A stretch of 64,000 nucleotides of DNA, from assembly GCA_950295325.1 (NCBI GenBank), contig OX485807.1, positions 4,094,501 to 4,158,500 of the forward strand, in the 5' to 3' direction. Every line of letters begins with the position of its first letter. Position 1 is the first letter of the stretch. This DNA is from Polytrichum commune (Eukaryota > Streptophyta > Polytrichopsida > Polytrichales > Polytrichaceae). Of this stretch, positions 46,009 through 57,369 are shown in pieces. Under the pieces are notes generated by a model that was given only the letters and a program-made list of their open reading frames with translations, did not search any database and was not told the DNA's origin. The position numbers and the translations under genes are program-made.

Positions 46009-46293
46009 GGGTGAGTTTTCATGGAGGCCGCTCACCCACCAGATTTTGGTGGGAATAAGGACAAATGTAGATGGAATCTAGTTGGGTAGTGTTTGTATGT
46101 GCCAACAAAGTATTGTTATTTCAAGTGTTTAATGAGCGCATGAAAGTTCAGCGGCCCATGGCCATGGCCCTGCACATTCTAATAGGCCACCATAATGTGC
46201 TTGGTCGGTTGCTTTGTTTATTTGTTTGAGAACACCTCCAACCCACTATTATCTAGAATTTGGTGGGCGAGCAACCTACATGAAAACTCACCC
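46009..46293. mobile_element. MITE, 285 bp, TAA target duplication
   Basis: The left end GGGTGAGTTTTCATG and the right end CATGAAAACTCACCC are exact inverted repeats. The TIR continues imperfectly (CGCTCACCCACCAGATTTTGG versus the complement of CCAAATTCTAGATAATAG-like sequence). It is flanked by TAA at 46006-46008 and 46294-46296. It is non-coding and likely a Harbinger-type MITE. Confidence 0.8.
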
Positions 46294-47554
46294 TAACATG
46301 TCTCCTCGGGTCTGATAGGAATTTTGAAGTAGGTGAACAATTCTCACAAAGCTAATGTCACCAATTCTTTAGCTGTGTGGTCACATGGCTTGTTACACGA
46401 CCCATTAAAGGTGTTCATTGAGTTAAACTTATGAGTTGTGCATATGGTGGGGGTTTCTTTATCAAGTTGTGTATTTCATTTTAAATACCCAATAATTGAA
46501 CTGTGGGAAGCTTGTGGTAATTGTCATTGCCTTGTGAGCCCAGCTTGGGATAATTCAATGGAATTGAACACCATTCAATTCCCAATTTTAAAAACTAAAA
46601 TCCATCATAACAAAATTTTCTTTGAAGGGTTTCTTTCTAATGACTAGTTTGTCAACTGCAGACTGTCAGAGAGGCACATTACAACCAATATAAAAATCTG
46701 CATCAAAGTGAACAGCTTTGAGACAATGACAGCACCCCGGGTGAAAGTATATACCCATGGAAGTACCCTATTCAAGATAAAGAAATCTCACATGTCATAT
46801 GGTCTGAGAAAGCCTGTGGAGCTATGATCATATGATCAGATGTACAAGAGAACAAGGGAACGACTTCTGGAATGTCATCAAAATTGCTCCAAAATACATT
46901 ACTGAAATGTCATGGTGATTCAAGACAGGTTGCAACTTGTTACTGGTTTGAGGTGCCTCACCAGTGAGAGAAGCACTCGTGTACATCATGCTAGACCTTT
47001 CTAGACCCAAACTCAATGTAAGCCATGAGCTAAGCTCCAGAAGAACCCTCATGTCCTTATTTGTCCAAATACCTCCAGAAGGGTGAAAGCAAGAGCCCGG
47101 ACCGTACAGCTCTTCAATTTGAGTCTTGTAGAGGATGTTCTTCTTGTTGGTTCTACCTGCTAACAGCTGGACCCAAAGTAAACTTCAAAACAATAACATA
47201 CAAATATCTGCACATGGGTTTCTTGAGCTATTCTAAAAAGTATCATTCAAACGGCCTGCTCAACAAAGAGGTCCACAATTACAACAGCTTCCATGCTTGG
47301 CTCAGCAGCATCCTTTTGCCTCCCGACATCTCACTAAAACATTGGCCTATTGTAAACTACTTGTTTATACTTCAGACTACGTATGTGCCCTTTTCCAGAT
47401 CTCTATGCAAACTTGACTACTCATAAATCTGTCAAAATGAGCTAACCTTGTTTGTTTCAGAAACTGCTATATTATTGTGCTTAGCTGGATGTTGGAACAA
47501 ATGGCATGTACATCTCAGCTATTAATAACACTCTCTTGTGGATGGGTGGCGCTT
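46294..47554. other. intergenic DNA between convergent genes
   Basis: No gene is supported. The part next to 47555 should include the 3' UTR of the minus-strand FAX gene. Frames at 46438-46647 and 47061-47426 have no recognisable features. Confidence 0.4.
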
Positions 47555-50077
47555 TCAAGTGCTTGCTTCGGGTTTTTGCTTCTTGGGAGGATTTCCTCCA
47601 GATGTCAACACGTACACATAAAAGGCCAACATTCCTGCACTAATGAGGCCTGTAAGCCCTGTTGGAAAGAACAACTTGTTCACTGAGTACCGTCGGAAAT
47701 ACCTGAACACAACAGAAAACCGGGTCATTAAAAAGGATCGATAAAAAGCAAGATAGCATAAAAATGAGGGCAAGAGATAAAACTTCCCACCAACAACCAA
47801 TCGAGACAACAAATTCGTAAAAACACCACCTGGACTCTGCATGAATCTACTGCTGACTCCAAGTAAGACAAATAATAAGGATAATTATTAGGGGAGCTGG
47901 GTTTAAAACATCGAGGAAACAAAAACTAAATGATCACAAGAAATCTCAGAGACACCTGATTGAAGAACACCTCACTTTCAACATAAAACTGGGTTTCATG
48001 TGCAACTCCAACATGTGAGAGTCTGTAGCTAAGCACAGGAGAAAGGGTCAGGAGAAAACCTGATGAAGATGGCTGCAGTAATAGCTGCCTGACCCTGAAT
48101 GTAAGGTAGAGATGACTCCCCCCTCTTCCACACTTTCAAGCTGGTTATACTCAGGAAAAGGAGTGCACCACCTAAGAACAAGCCAAAGCGGATCCCTGAA
48201 GTAGCACCTGATAATAAGAACCAGAGTAACCCGCCAGCAACAAGGAAAACCCCATACGGTATGCCTAAGCAGAAGTCGTGAATCTTGGAGCCCTGTTTTG
48301 GAGTTTCCGAATAGTGCGCACTGAGAGCCGATTCTACAACCTCCTTGATGGGTTCGGGCCCATTCTCTGCAACGTACTCGAGATTATCCTTCTGCCGATA
48401 GGCAGTTTCCTGTGCTGTCGCAGTTAGTTTTTGTCGTGCAACTTCAGCTTGCTCTAGCAGCTGGTTTGTGATGTCTTTCAGCTTCTCTAATTCCTGTTAA
48501 ATGGAAGGTTAAATTATAGGGTCAAGTGCTACCAGACCTGAAGATGTCACCACCTCACTACCTCTATTGACAAATAGCTGGTTCTTCTCAAACTTTCACG
48601 ACAATCAAGAACTATTGTACATCCAGTAAATGGTGTCTCATTCTAAAATGAGTCATTCACTTATACTTAGGTTTAAAATAATCAAACCTTCTCATTACTG
48701 TTCCAACCTAGTCCAATTCGTTTACAGCATGGGTTGGCATATCAAGTACTTGAGGAGCATTACATAGACAACCTCCCCCCTCTGGCCCAAGATGGATTGC
48801 ACAGTTTTCTTAGTTCACAGTTGCAGGAAACTCTACAAAAGTTTACCCTAGTACATATCCGCAAAAGCCAGGGAACTTCTCTAGGTGACCTTCCAAATCC
48901 CTTTTAACAAGATTCTGAAAGACCTAGGTACGCACAACTGAAATTGCCAGCTTGCCATGGCTCCTAGTTACCTTATACTCAACCAGAACCTGGATCTGCT
49001 CCTAGTGCCCTTCGGATTCTTTGCAAGACTCTCATAATCTTAAGCTTAAATGGATCACATAAATGGCACCATGTCAAAGTGACGCCAAACCCTCGCCATG
49101 CCATGCTGGAATGCATGAAGATGACAATGCATTGCAGTATTTTCAGAGAGAGAGAGAGATGGATGATTCCACTGAAATTGCCCGCTTGCCATGGCTCTTA
49201 GTTAACCTAATACTCGACCAGAGCCTGGATCTGCTCTCAGTACCCTTCTGATTCTTTGCAAGGCTCTCATAATCTTAAGCTAAGATGGATTATATAATGC
49301 TACTATGTCGAAGTGACGCTAAACCTCGCCATGGCATGCTGGAATGCATGAAAAAGACAATGCACTCCAGTATTTTCAGGAAATTTAGAAAACATAGAGA
49401 GAGAGTGCTGGATGATTCTACCGAAATTTCCCGCTTGCCATGGCTCCTGTCTACCCTAATACATGACCAGAGCCTGGATCTCCTCCCAGCACCCTTCAGA
49501 TTCGTGCAAGACTCTCAATATCTCAAACTCAAACGGATCACACATAAATGCTACCAGGTCAAGGTAACGCCTAACCCTCGCCATGACATGCTGGACTGCA
49601 TCAAAATGGCAATGCACTGCATTAAGAATAAAATTAAGCACAAAAAAAGAGAGACAGTGCTGGATGATCACTTGTAATGATAGCTATTACCTTGTTAGCG
49701 TTTTCTTCACTAGCTTCAGCAATTCGTTGAGCTTCGGCTTTGAGATCCTCCACAGACTTGCTCCACGCCTGCTTGGACTCTTCCGCCCCTTTGCCAGCTT
49801 CATCGGCCGCCTTGTCCAGTTTTTCATCCAGTGACTCGTCTTCTCCCTGCACTGCTTCAGCGCGAACGGCGATCCGCCTCATCGACTTGAGCGTGACGGC
49901 GTCCCTTCTCAAGGCGCCAATCCCCGGGGCCCTCCATCTCTGCGTCACCCGGAGGCTCGCAATGACGTGGCGAGAGCCGCGAGGGGCCGCTGCGGCGGGG
50001 GACGTTGTGGAGCAAGAGGAGGAAGGGATCAGAGTGCGCGATGGGGACGCAGCTGCCATCACTCGCATGGACTCCAT
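47555..50077 (-). CDS. FAX3: chloroplast fatty acid export protein, FAX2/FAX3-like
   Basis: Three exons on the minus strand: 50077-49691, 48493-48060 and 47702-47555, all with GT-AG borders, giving 322 residues. Residues 1-70 are Ser/Ala/Arg-rich, as in a plastid transit peptide (MESMRVMAAASPSRTL). Residues about 78-175 are an amphipathic helical region (LDEKLDKAADEAGKGAEESK, LEKLKDITNQLLEQAEVARQ). The TMEM14/FAX domain follows: KIHDFCLGIPYGVFLVAGG, FLLSGATSGIRFGLFLGGAL, ITSLKVWKRGESSLPYIQGQ, AAITAAIFIR and GLTGLISAGMLAFYVYVLTS, forming four hydrophobic helices. FAX proteins sit in the plastid inner envelope and help export free fatty acids for lipid assembly in the ER. Length and the helical N-domain fit FAX3, but FAX2 also has such a domain. 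Intact. Confidence 0.9.
48940..49670. repeat. tandem repeat in FAX intron 1, three copies
   Basis: Units start at 48940, 49174 and 49423 with GAAATT(G/T)CC(A/C)GCTTGCCATGG. They share AGCCTGGATCT, CATGCTGG and GGATGAT words, with unit lengths of 234 to 249 bp. Each unit contains a GA-rich run before GGATGATTC. The array fills most of the roughly 1.2-kb intron. Confidence 0.8.
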
Positions 50078-50853
50078 CCTCCTTGCTCAACACAAAATGA
50101 GCAACACCTTGCCCTGGCCTGCTAAACCCTAGCAAAACAAAATTAACTCGCCTCAGCGATCAGACCGCAACGACAAACCTAAGCTTAACATCCTCCACAC
50201 CCTCGCACTCCCACACTACACAACCTCGAAAACAACAAAAACAGAATAACAGTCGAAACACACATAACTAACGCAAAACAACGCAAAAGCAATAGGGTCT
50301 CAAGCACACACAAAATACTGGAGAAAACGGCACTCTGTTTCTGTCTGTGTCTCTCGGTTTGCTCTCTAACAACTCGTGTCTCGCTCTGTCTCCGGCTAGT
50401 TTGTTTTGCGCTACGAATGGCATTACCAAGTGGCGAAGAAGGCACTGACCTGCGAGTGCGAGTGCGAGTGCGAAAACCAATAGCGTGCGAGTGCGAAAAC
50501 CAATAGCGTGCGAGTGATTGATTGTGCGTGATGCTGTGTGTACATACAAAAAGAACAACGGGTTTCTAGCTCTGGAAGGGAGAGAATCTTGGTTGCGCTT
50601 TCTTCGTGCTCGCCTCCTCCCCAATGTTTTTCTCTTCTCCTAATTTCGCTCTTCCTCTTGCCAGTCTACCCTAGAAGCCTAACAACAGCAACTACGTACT
50701 GCGGCGAGGTAAATTCCTAGCGACCCTAGGTAAACGCTCATCATCATCATCACCATCATGGCTATGGCCATGGCCGCCAATAGCCGTCTTGGCCAACGGC
50801 CGTAGCCGCTGATTGACTCGAACTGCCTGCCTCTCTTGGTTATTAAGTTATTA
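50078..50853. promoter_or_regulatory. upstream region of the FAX gene
   Basis: GC-richer than average, with CGAGTGCGAGTGCGA repeats near 50455-50515 and a CAT-repeat at about 50739-50757. The repeats GCGTGCGAGTGCGAAAACCAAT occur twice in tandem near 50467-50510 and contain an inverted CCAAT-type word. No TATA box was fixed. Confidence 0.35.
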
Positions 50854-51826
50854 GGCGGCTTTACACCAGTGTCACGGTTGGTCTGGTATCGTCTTTATCT
50901 TTTTAAACCATTTTGGGTATCTATATAGTGAGGATTTCACGTTTCTTGATACCAATAGGTATGGGTACTTGATGGTTTTTATATTTTTATCTCTTTCGGG
51001 TCTATATACCATGCAAGAACTTTCATATCTAAGCAGAGTCAACATGATATCACTATGGTTAAAAATGGTATCAACTCATACATAGGTTATTTTGGTATCA
51101 TTATAGATGTTGATTATTGATACCATGTATTCGCTTAAATACCAAACCCACATTGATTTAAACCAATGTTGGAATGGTATAACAGGTGAATTCATGGTAT
51201 CAATACACGATATCGAGTATGGTAGCAAAGAGCCTACTCAATTGGTATCAAAATTTCAATCCAAGTCTTCTATTGATTCTTGGTGGGTATGTTAAGGTGG
51301 AAGAATCTTTGTATACCCGAGTTATTATTTGGGTCAATACCGTTCTGAACCATCATGTGTTGATACTAGGGCGGTTTTACTTAGGTATGAAGGTTCTTGC
51401 ATGGTAAATAATAAACATGGTAGTACCAAAAACAAGACTATCTCAAATATTTGTACCCAGTTGAGTATCAATAAAAAATGCAAATCCTCATTATAAATAC
51501 CCAATGTTTTTGCTCTTTTCTTCAAAATCGTATCAAGTCCAAAGAAACTCTAAAACCGAACGATCTTATTGGTCAAGAGCAAACTTTTACACACAAGGAA
51601 TTCACAGTAGAGTCTGGGTCCAAATCATGATAAACGAAGTGGCTTTGATGTGACATCACTTTCCCACAAAATTCTACAGTCTCTAGTAAAAAAAAACACA
51701 ACTTTTTTGTTGTTTGAAAAACCATCATAAATGTAGGTCCAATCTCGAGTCTAAAAAGCAAATGTTATTACAGAGTATGTTGGACCCCAAGTTTGCTTGG
51801 ACCTGGATCCTAATGTAAACCCACCC
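50854..51826. mobile_element. Harbinger-like non-autonomous element
   Basis: The left end GGCGGCTTTACACCAG and the right end, on the minus strand GGGTGGGTTTACATTAG, are imperfect TIRs resembling those of the Harbinger copies. The flanks are TTA and TAA. The interior repeats GGTATCAA and its complement many times on both strands. No protein is encoded. Confidence 0.5.
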
Positions 51827-54694
51827 TAATAAACCCATGGCACATGATGATGTGCGTGTGGACGCTCTTGGGAAAATAAGTTACGAGTGGTCATTTCCTC
51901 AAAGAGTTTCACCCTCCCCTTTCTCGAACATTTACCAAGTCTAGGTTGACTCACCATGGACATGAGTCAGTGCATCGCGCTAAATACGAGAGATTCTTTA
52001 CTCTTCCATTATTTTGGTGCAGTTCCCAATGCAAATCGTGACGCTCGAATTTGTGTCCTCTCCTAGGCAGCATGGTTAGGTAAGCGTAATGGTAACATAC
52101 GTTATTAGTGTGGGAATCCTTGTGCTTGCCCATAAAGTGGGGTATCCTTGTGCCCTTTCATATGTGGTCTGGAATTGGATGGCGAGTTCCATCCGAGTCC
52201 TTTAACTCACCTTTTACATCTCCCACAGCAAAAATGTCAATGAATGGGACGACACTACTTATGCCGTAGAGGATTGTGGTTGGCTATTCCTCTATTGGGT
52301 CCCACCTAATCTAAACCATAGGTTTTGCGAATCTAAGAAACAACAAATATTCAACGCAAAAAAAAGTCGTATTATCAAGGTGTCGTCTTCTCATTAATAT
52401 GACAAATGGCTTAAAGTTGTCGTATTATTGAGGGAATACGAAAACATAAGTAATATGAGCTTAAATATATATATGGCGAGTTTAAGCAATATAGATGGTA
52501 TGAAATAATAACCTATAACAATAAAAAGAATACAAATATTCTCACTAACTCTTGAAATAGGAGTCCAAAGATTTTTGGTGTTGCCTACCCAAGTTAGTAA
52601 CTATCATCTTATCTAAATTTCTTACTAACTTTTGAAAACTAATAATTTCATGAACACCAAAATATAAAGAGTTCTCTAATAAGAAACTAGACAACAATGA
52701 TGCATGACGTTTAGGCAACATACTAGGCAGGAGGCCACTCTAACCCTAACCATGTCCATTCTACACTAGTAACCCTAATTATCATCAAGTTCCCAATGAT
52801 AGGTGAAGTTCCCAAGTAGTTCCCAAGTGAAAATGGATGTATTTTAGATGTACATAACATGAATTTTAGCATTAACTACCTCTTTAATATGACACAACGG
52901 AGATTCTAAATGTCGCATTAACGAGTGTCGTAGTCATATAAAAGAGCAAGTTTTGAACTAAAAAGTTTGGTCGCGCAAAAAATGTGTCGTAATATCGAGG
53001 GTGTCGTATAAACGAGTGTCGTATTTAAATTATAAGGTGTTCTAACATTTTCATAACATTATTCAACCATGTGGGTTGGTTCCATGATCTTGGAATATGT
53101 CAATTATATTATGTGGGCCCCCCCAAGCAAGAATATTCGTTTATTATTCATATATTCGGACTAACACTTAGAAAGTTGGGTGGAGTTATACTCCTAACAC
53201 TATTCATAGGAACATTGTTCATTAGGATATTATTATTAAAATTACTATTCATAGTAGCACTATCATTGAAAATATCGACGCTACTCACAATATTCTTACT
53301 TTTCATACTAGCACTATTCATTATTCGTACGAGCGTCAGTTTCTTCCTATTTTCTAAGTTTCTCCCCATGAAGGTAAGATAGTAGAGCCCATGCCATATG
53401 CTAAATATATAATAACACAACCGTACAGTTGAATGGTGTTATGTTCACCTTCCCATGTCAACAATGCATAATCAAAGGTAGGTCAAGAAGAAGAAGAAGA
53501 AGAACTCCGGCCTTTGCTAAGGCCGAAGTGAATGAAGTTTATGTTCGTAGAACATCTTAGGCATGCCTTACGGCATTGGCTTTAGATGTAAAACTACTTC
53601 GCCCCTTTCATGACGTAGACACGGTAGGTCAAGAAGAACTCAATTGTATTCATCATATGTATGTTGTACAACCTTGAGAGGACTTTGGTATTTGGCATGC
53701 TTCATATGACTAAGTAATGAAATGCCACATTCTCATCGCCATTCATTGTTGAGAAAAAGATTCCGATGATGTGGCATGTTCAATATTCATTAGTAGGGAA
53801 TCACAAGAGAAGATTCATGCGCAAGCCCCACCACAAGTGGGTTGGGAGGGCTCTTAAAACTTGACATTGATGTGTCAAGCCATGCATTCTATGTCATAAG
53901 GTAGACGAGGATAATTCAATTAGTTTTCGTAATTGAACACTTATTTTTGGCTCCTAGTTGGCTAAATAGTCACTCTAATTCGGTGGGTGAGTGATACATG
54001 GTGATTTAACCACCACCTTGATGATATTGAGTTAGTCATGTTCACAAAAGTCAAGCTACACCCACCACCCTCCATAATTAGGAGTACCACCCATCTAGCT
54101 ATGACATGCTTAATTTTTGTGCATGAGATGGGGCAAATCATGAGGTGGTATGTGACTGTGAGGTGCCAACCAACTTGTATTGTGGGTGCTCTATAATGAA
54201 AAGTGAAATTGGCAACATTTTTATTCTTACATGTGACTACTTCAGAGACATGACACAACCAATATATCGTATTAAATTTGGTTTTCATTGGCAAACGACC
54301 CATGCAGAATATGCTAATGATGTCATCCACTTACACAACATTGAATGATGGAAGAGTTCCCCCTACAACACCATATTGGGATGTAAAGAATCTTTGATTC
54401 TAAAGCCTAGATCAACACCTTCCTCAACTCCGATTTCAACAATTTCAAATTCTTTGATCATGATACGCAATCGCTAAGATGCTCAAGCTTCTAATGCTTA
54501 AATCCATCGGATGGATGATTCCACAAAGTTGGAGGTGTCCACATTAGCCTCATTTACCTTGATGTGAGCATAATCCAGTTCAAGTCCCATAGCATGTATG
54601 GCCATCTTTTCTTAAGAAATGCATTGCTACTTACGGATCATGTAATTCCCTTCCATTTCCATCCTTTGGAGTTACTTACATGTGCAACGACATT
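51827..54694. other. intergenic DNA, no gene supported
   Basis: AT-rich. GTCGTATTA-type words recur between 52370 and 53030 (for example AAAGTCGTATTATCAAGGTG and TGTCGTAATATCGAGGGTG), suggesting degenerate repeats. Frames such as 53071-53382 and 54145-54348 are hydrophobic or low-complexity and unassigned. Confidence 0.4.
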
Positions 54695-54731
54695 ACCCCT
54701 TGCTAAAAAGGGACCGGAGTTTCTATCTATC
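54695..54731 (+). mobile_element. 37-bp 5'-truncated copy of the LINE
   Basis: CTAAAAAGGGACCGGAGTTT followed by CTATCTATC reproduces the extreme 3' end of the retrotransposon that ends at 19281. It is flanked by the 12-bp duplication TGCAACGACATT at 54683-54694 and 54732-54743. This is a classic target-primed insertion that stopped after copying only the tail. The target site begins with TGCA, as does the DNA following the long copy. Confidence 0.85.
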
Positions 54732-55238
54732 TGCAACGACATTCAGGTCATAGTTGGACAAACATGGGTCAAACACATGATCAAACAAGGTACATAATCA
54801 TGGAGTTTTAGAGGATTTTTATTTTGGAATCGTGACGGAATTCCGTAGAATTCTATTCAAGGTGAGTTTTTTGTTAGTCCCCAAATACGGGGTTCACTTG
54901 CTGGGAACAGTCTCCAGAGGGGCATGACCTGGGAATGGAGCTCTGTTCCTTGCTTTTGCTGAAACAGAAAACACCAACATCCCCGAAGTAGATCCGTAAG
55001 GAAGCGACCATATTCCTGGGTTTGAAGAAATTGGTGCAGCATTCGATTTGCAATCCATTTGTGCAGGTTCAGGATGGTGGTGGCGGCTGTGGCGTCCCAT
55101 TATACGGATGTGTCTTGGCAATCTGGGAACATTTCCTCAACATCGACAGCCAAGAGGAATGCGGACATTCGACGGCCACAATCGGCTTCACCATGTGCGG
55201 GTACGCATCAAATTGTCGCCGATTGAGGTTATGGGTAT

Positions 55239-55655
55239 TTTACCACCGATGGATCATTTCCAGTTGGTGGTAATATAATGGTATATAATGGTTATGGGTA
55301 ATATAATGGGAATTTTACATTTTTATGACATCGGTAGGGTATGGGTAGGGGTATGAGGATGTTTTTGTTTTTGATACATTGGGGTCTATAAAACATCCAA
55401 GAACCTTCATACTTAGATCAAATTACTTCAATATCAATATGTATGATATCAACCCCAAATACTTGGCTAAGGCGTACAACTATTCTTTCATCTTGTAATA
55501 TCCATCAATTATCAATATCTGAATGGTATTACAATCATGGTATGGGTCGGGTAGGTTCTTTATACCATTATTGATATTGTATATTGAATCCATACATTCA
55601 CCTATATACCGGTCCAACATTGGTCATTTACCACCGATGGATCATTTCCAGTTGG
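55239..55655. repeat. 29-bp direct repeats around a 359-bp insert
   Basis: A 29-bp sequence beginning TTTACCACCGATGGATCATT is present at 55239-55267 and 55627-55655 with no mismatch. The insert between is AT-rich with GGTATGGGTAGG and GATATCAA words, similar in flavour to 50854-51826. The direct repeats are too long for a common transposon duplication and may reflect a staggered-break repair or a retroposed segment. Confidence 0.65.
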
Positions 55656-56346
55656 GTATTGGGATTGAGAGTTTCGGCTGTAGTGCTGTTTCTCTAAGGT
55701 CAATGACAATGTGTCGAGGGTGTTGTTTTTGATAGCAAGAATGTCATTGCCCACTTGCACGGTCTCTGTTTGGCAGGCAGGGTGAGCAAATGCAGCACAG
55801 CGATCCAGAGAGGAACGCCTGTTCGAATGGTTTCGTGGCATTTAGATAGCAGACTCCAATTGCAGGATACCTACATTATAAGTTATAGGCAGAAAAGCAG
55901 AAGCTTGTTGGAGTATAGAGATGGGGCACAGGTGAGTAGATTACAATGTCTCCTTCACTGGGAAAGCATTGTCGTCACATCTTTCTCTGAGTAACAAGGC
56001 ATGAACTTTTGCGACCAAAAATTTAACCCTGAAGAAAGAGTATGCTTAATTTGCCTAATACTCCATTTCGTATGCACTCTTCGGATTTGTGTGAACAGAA
56101 TGTTTGGGCGATCGCAGTATTCAAGTCTTCATGGCCTATCCCTTCTTTATTCGTGCTCTTATCCTCTCGTGGAGGAAGTAGCAGTAGGAAAATCAGGTGT
56201 TCATCATCATCAGATTGGAAGGGATCACTGCAGTCGAATGCCAATGCTTCAGGTATATTTCTGGTGCCCATAAGATGTTATTGAAATGAGATGTTACAAC
56301 TTTTTGTCTCCTAGGGAAAACTTGATAAATATGGTGCGGTGTGTAG
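55656..56346. other. possible upstream exons, uncertain
   Basis: An open stretch near 55740-55870 contains LAGRVSKCSTAIQRGTPV, which could be the first strands of an OB-fold and would suit the exon at 56347-56426. Splice borders are unclear and the alternative is chance. Nothing else is recognised. Confidence 0.3.
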
Positions 56347-56426
56347 GTGAAGCAGGGACAAGTGAACAGCTTTGGAAGGAGTATTTTGCAGATCCTTCCC
56401 GGTCGTGGGACAACAGAATTGACAAG
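56347..56426 (+). pseudogene. exon of an organellar ssDNA-binding (OSB)-like protein
   Basis: An 80-nt segment with a clean acceptor (GTGTAG) and donor (AAG|GTATCA) encodes EAGTSEQLWKEYFADPSR and SWDNRIDK. This matches the start of the PDF motif that follows the OB-fold in plant OSB proteins (LWxxFFADPxxWWDxR). OSB proteins bind single-stranded DNA in mitochondria and plastids and control recombination. The second half of the motif is not clearly found downstream; TEIPDFGH near 57150 could be a diverged remnant. It could therefore be a gene fragment or a gene with unrecognised exons. Confidence 0.45.
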
Positions 56427-57369
56427 GTATCACCTCCTACTACCATGTTGTCGATGTAACGATTGGAGCAACAAATGAAGACATAATGTCTTGCTTGTAG
56501 GAGGTTATAGGCACGTAGTGAAACATCTAGGATTCAATCTGTTTTTTCCATCTTTTGAGGTGGAGTGATGATGACTAAATCATCATAGTGGTAAATATAT
56601 AATTCCTTGATTGTTGGGTGCAGATTAAATTGCAGTAAGGTTTTCTAGCTCTGATCGCAGGTTGGGATGCCTATAGAGGAATCCAAAATCACCTGACTTC
56701 AAACACAAGGTCACAAGAATAAAAATCAGGGTAGATTGTTCCTCAACTCCACCCTGGGCAATCACATGCTGGTCATTGCAGCAGAGATACTCGAGGCACT
56801 GCACGATGGATCAGGTATTCCTATGACCATGTAAGTCTAGAAGTGAGCTCTGTTTCTGACTGACAAGAAAGAGCTGGACCACCATACCTTGCTGTGATGG
56901 AAGCTTTAAACAATTGAAGGTGGAAGTCAAACATGCATTCTGTAGTTCAGTCTGTGGGGTGTATCCAAATCTGTGTTCTAGATGAGTATGAGGATTGGAT
57001 TTTTCAATGCTCATTTCTTGAGATTCGCTTTACGAAAGTTACTACACAAATTTTAATTTAGTGCACTTGAAGTAAGATGGTTCTTCAAGAAACACTATGT
57101 ATGTAAGATATGTAAAGATTGCACATGGTCGTATCCAATAATTTTTTAGACTGAAATACCCGACTTTGGGCATTATTCTGCACTTAATTTTATGTAGTAC
57201 TATATAGGATGGTTGGTCTGATGAAGAATCTAGTGATGAGGCAGGCTATCCAAGGACAGCAATGAAGATAGAAATACTCTGCCTACTAGTGCAAGAGAGT
57301 CGAGGCAAATTCTACAAAGTGATTTTGGTATGCACATACAAAGTGCAACTGCCGTGAGTGAAGCCATTG

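Noticed and set aside
46828-47426. Frames downstream of the FAX gene (46828-47052, 47061-47426)
   Set aside because: No motifs or gene signals; likely 3' UTR or intergenic DNA.
49740-50132. Plus-strand frame opposite FAX exon 1
   Set aside because: It is the antisense shadow of a spliced, conserved coding exon.
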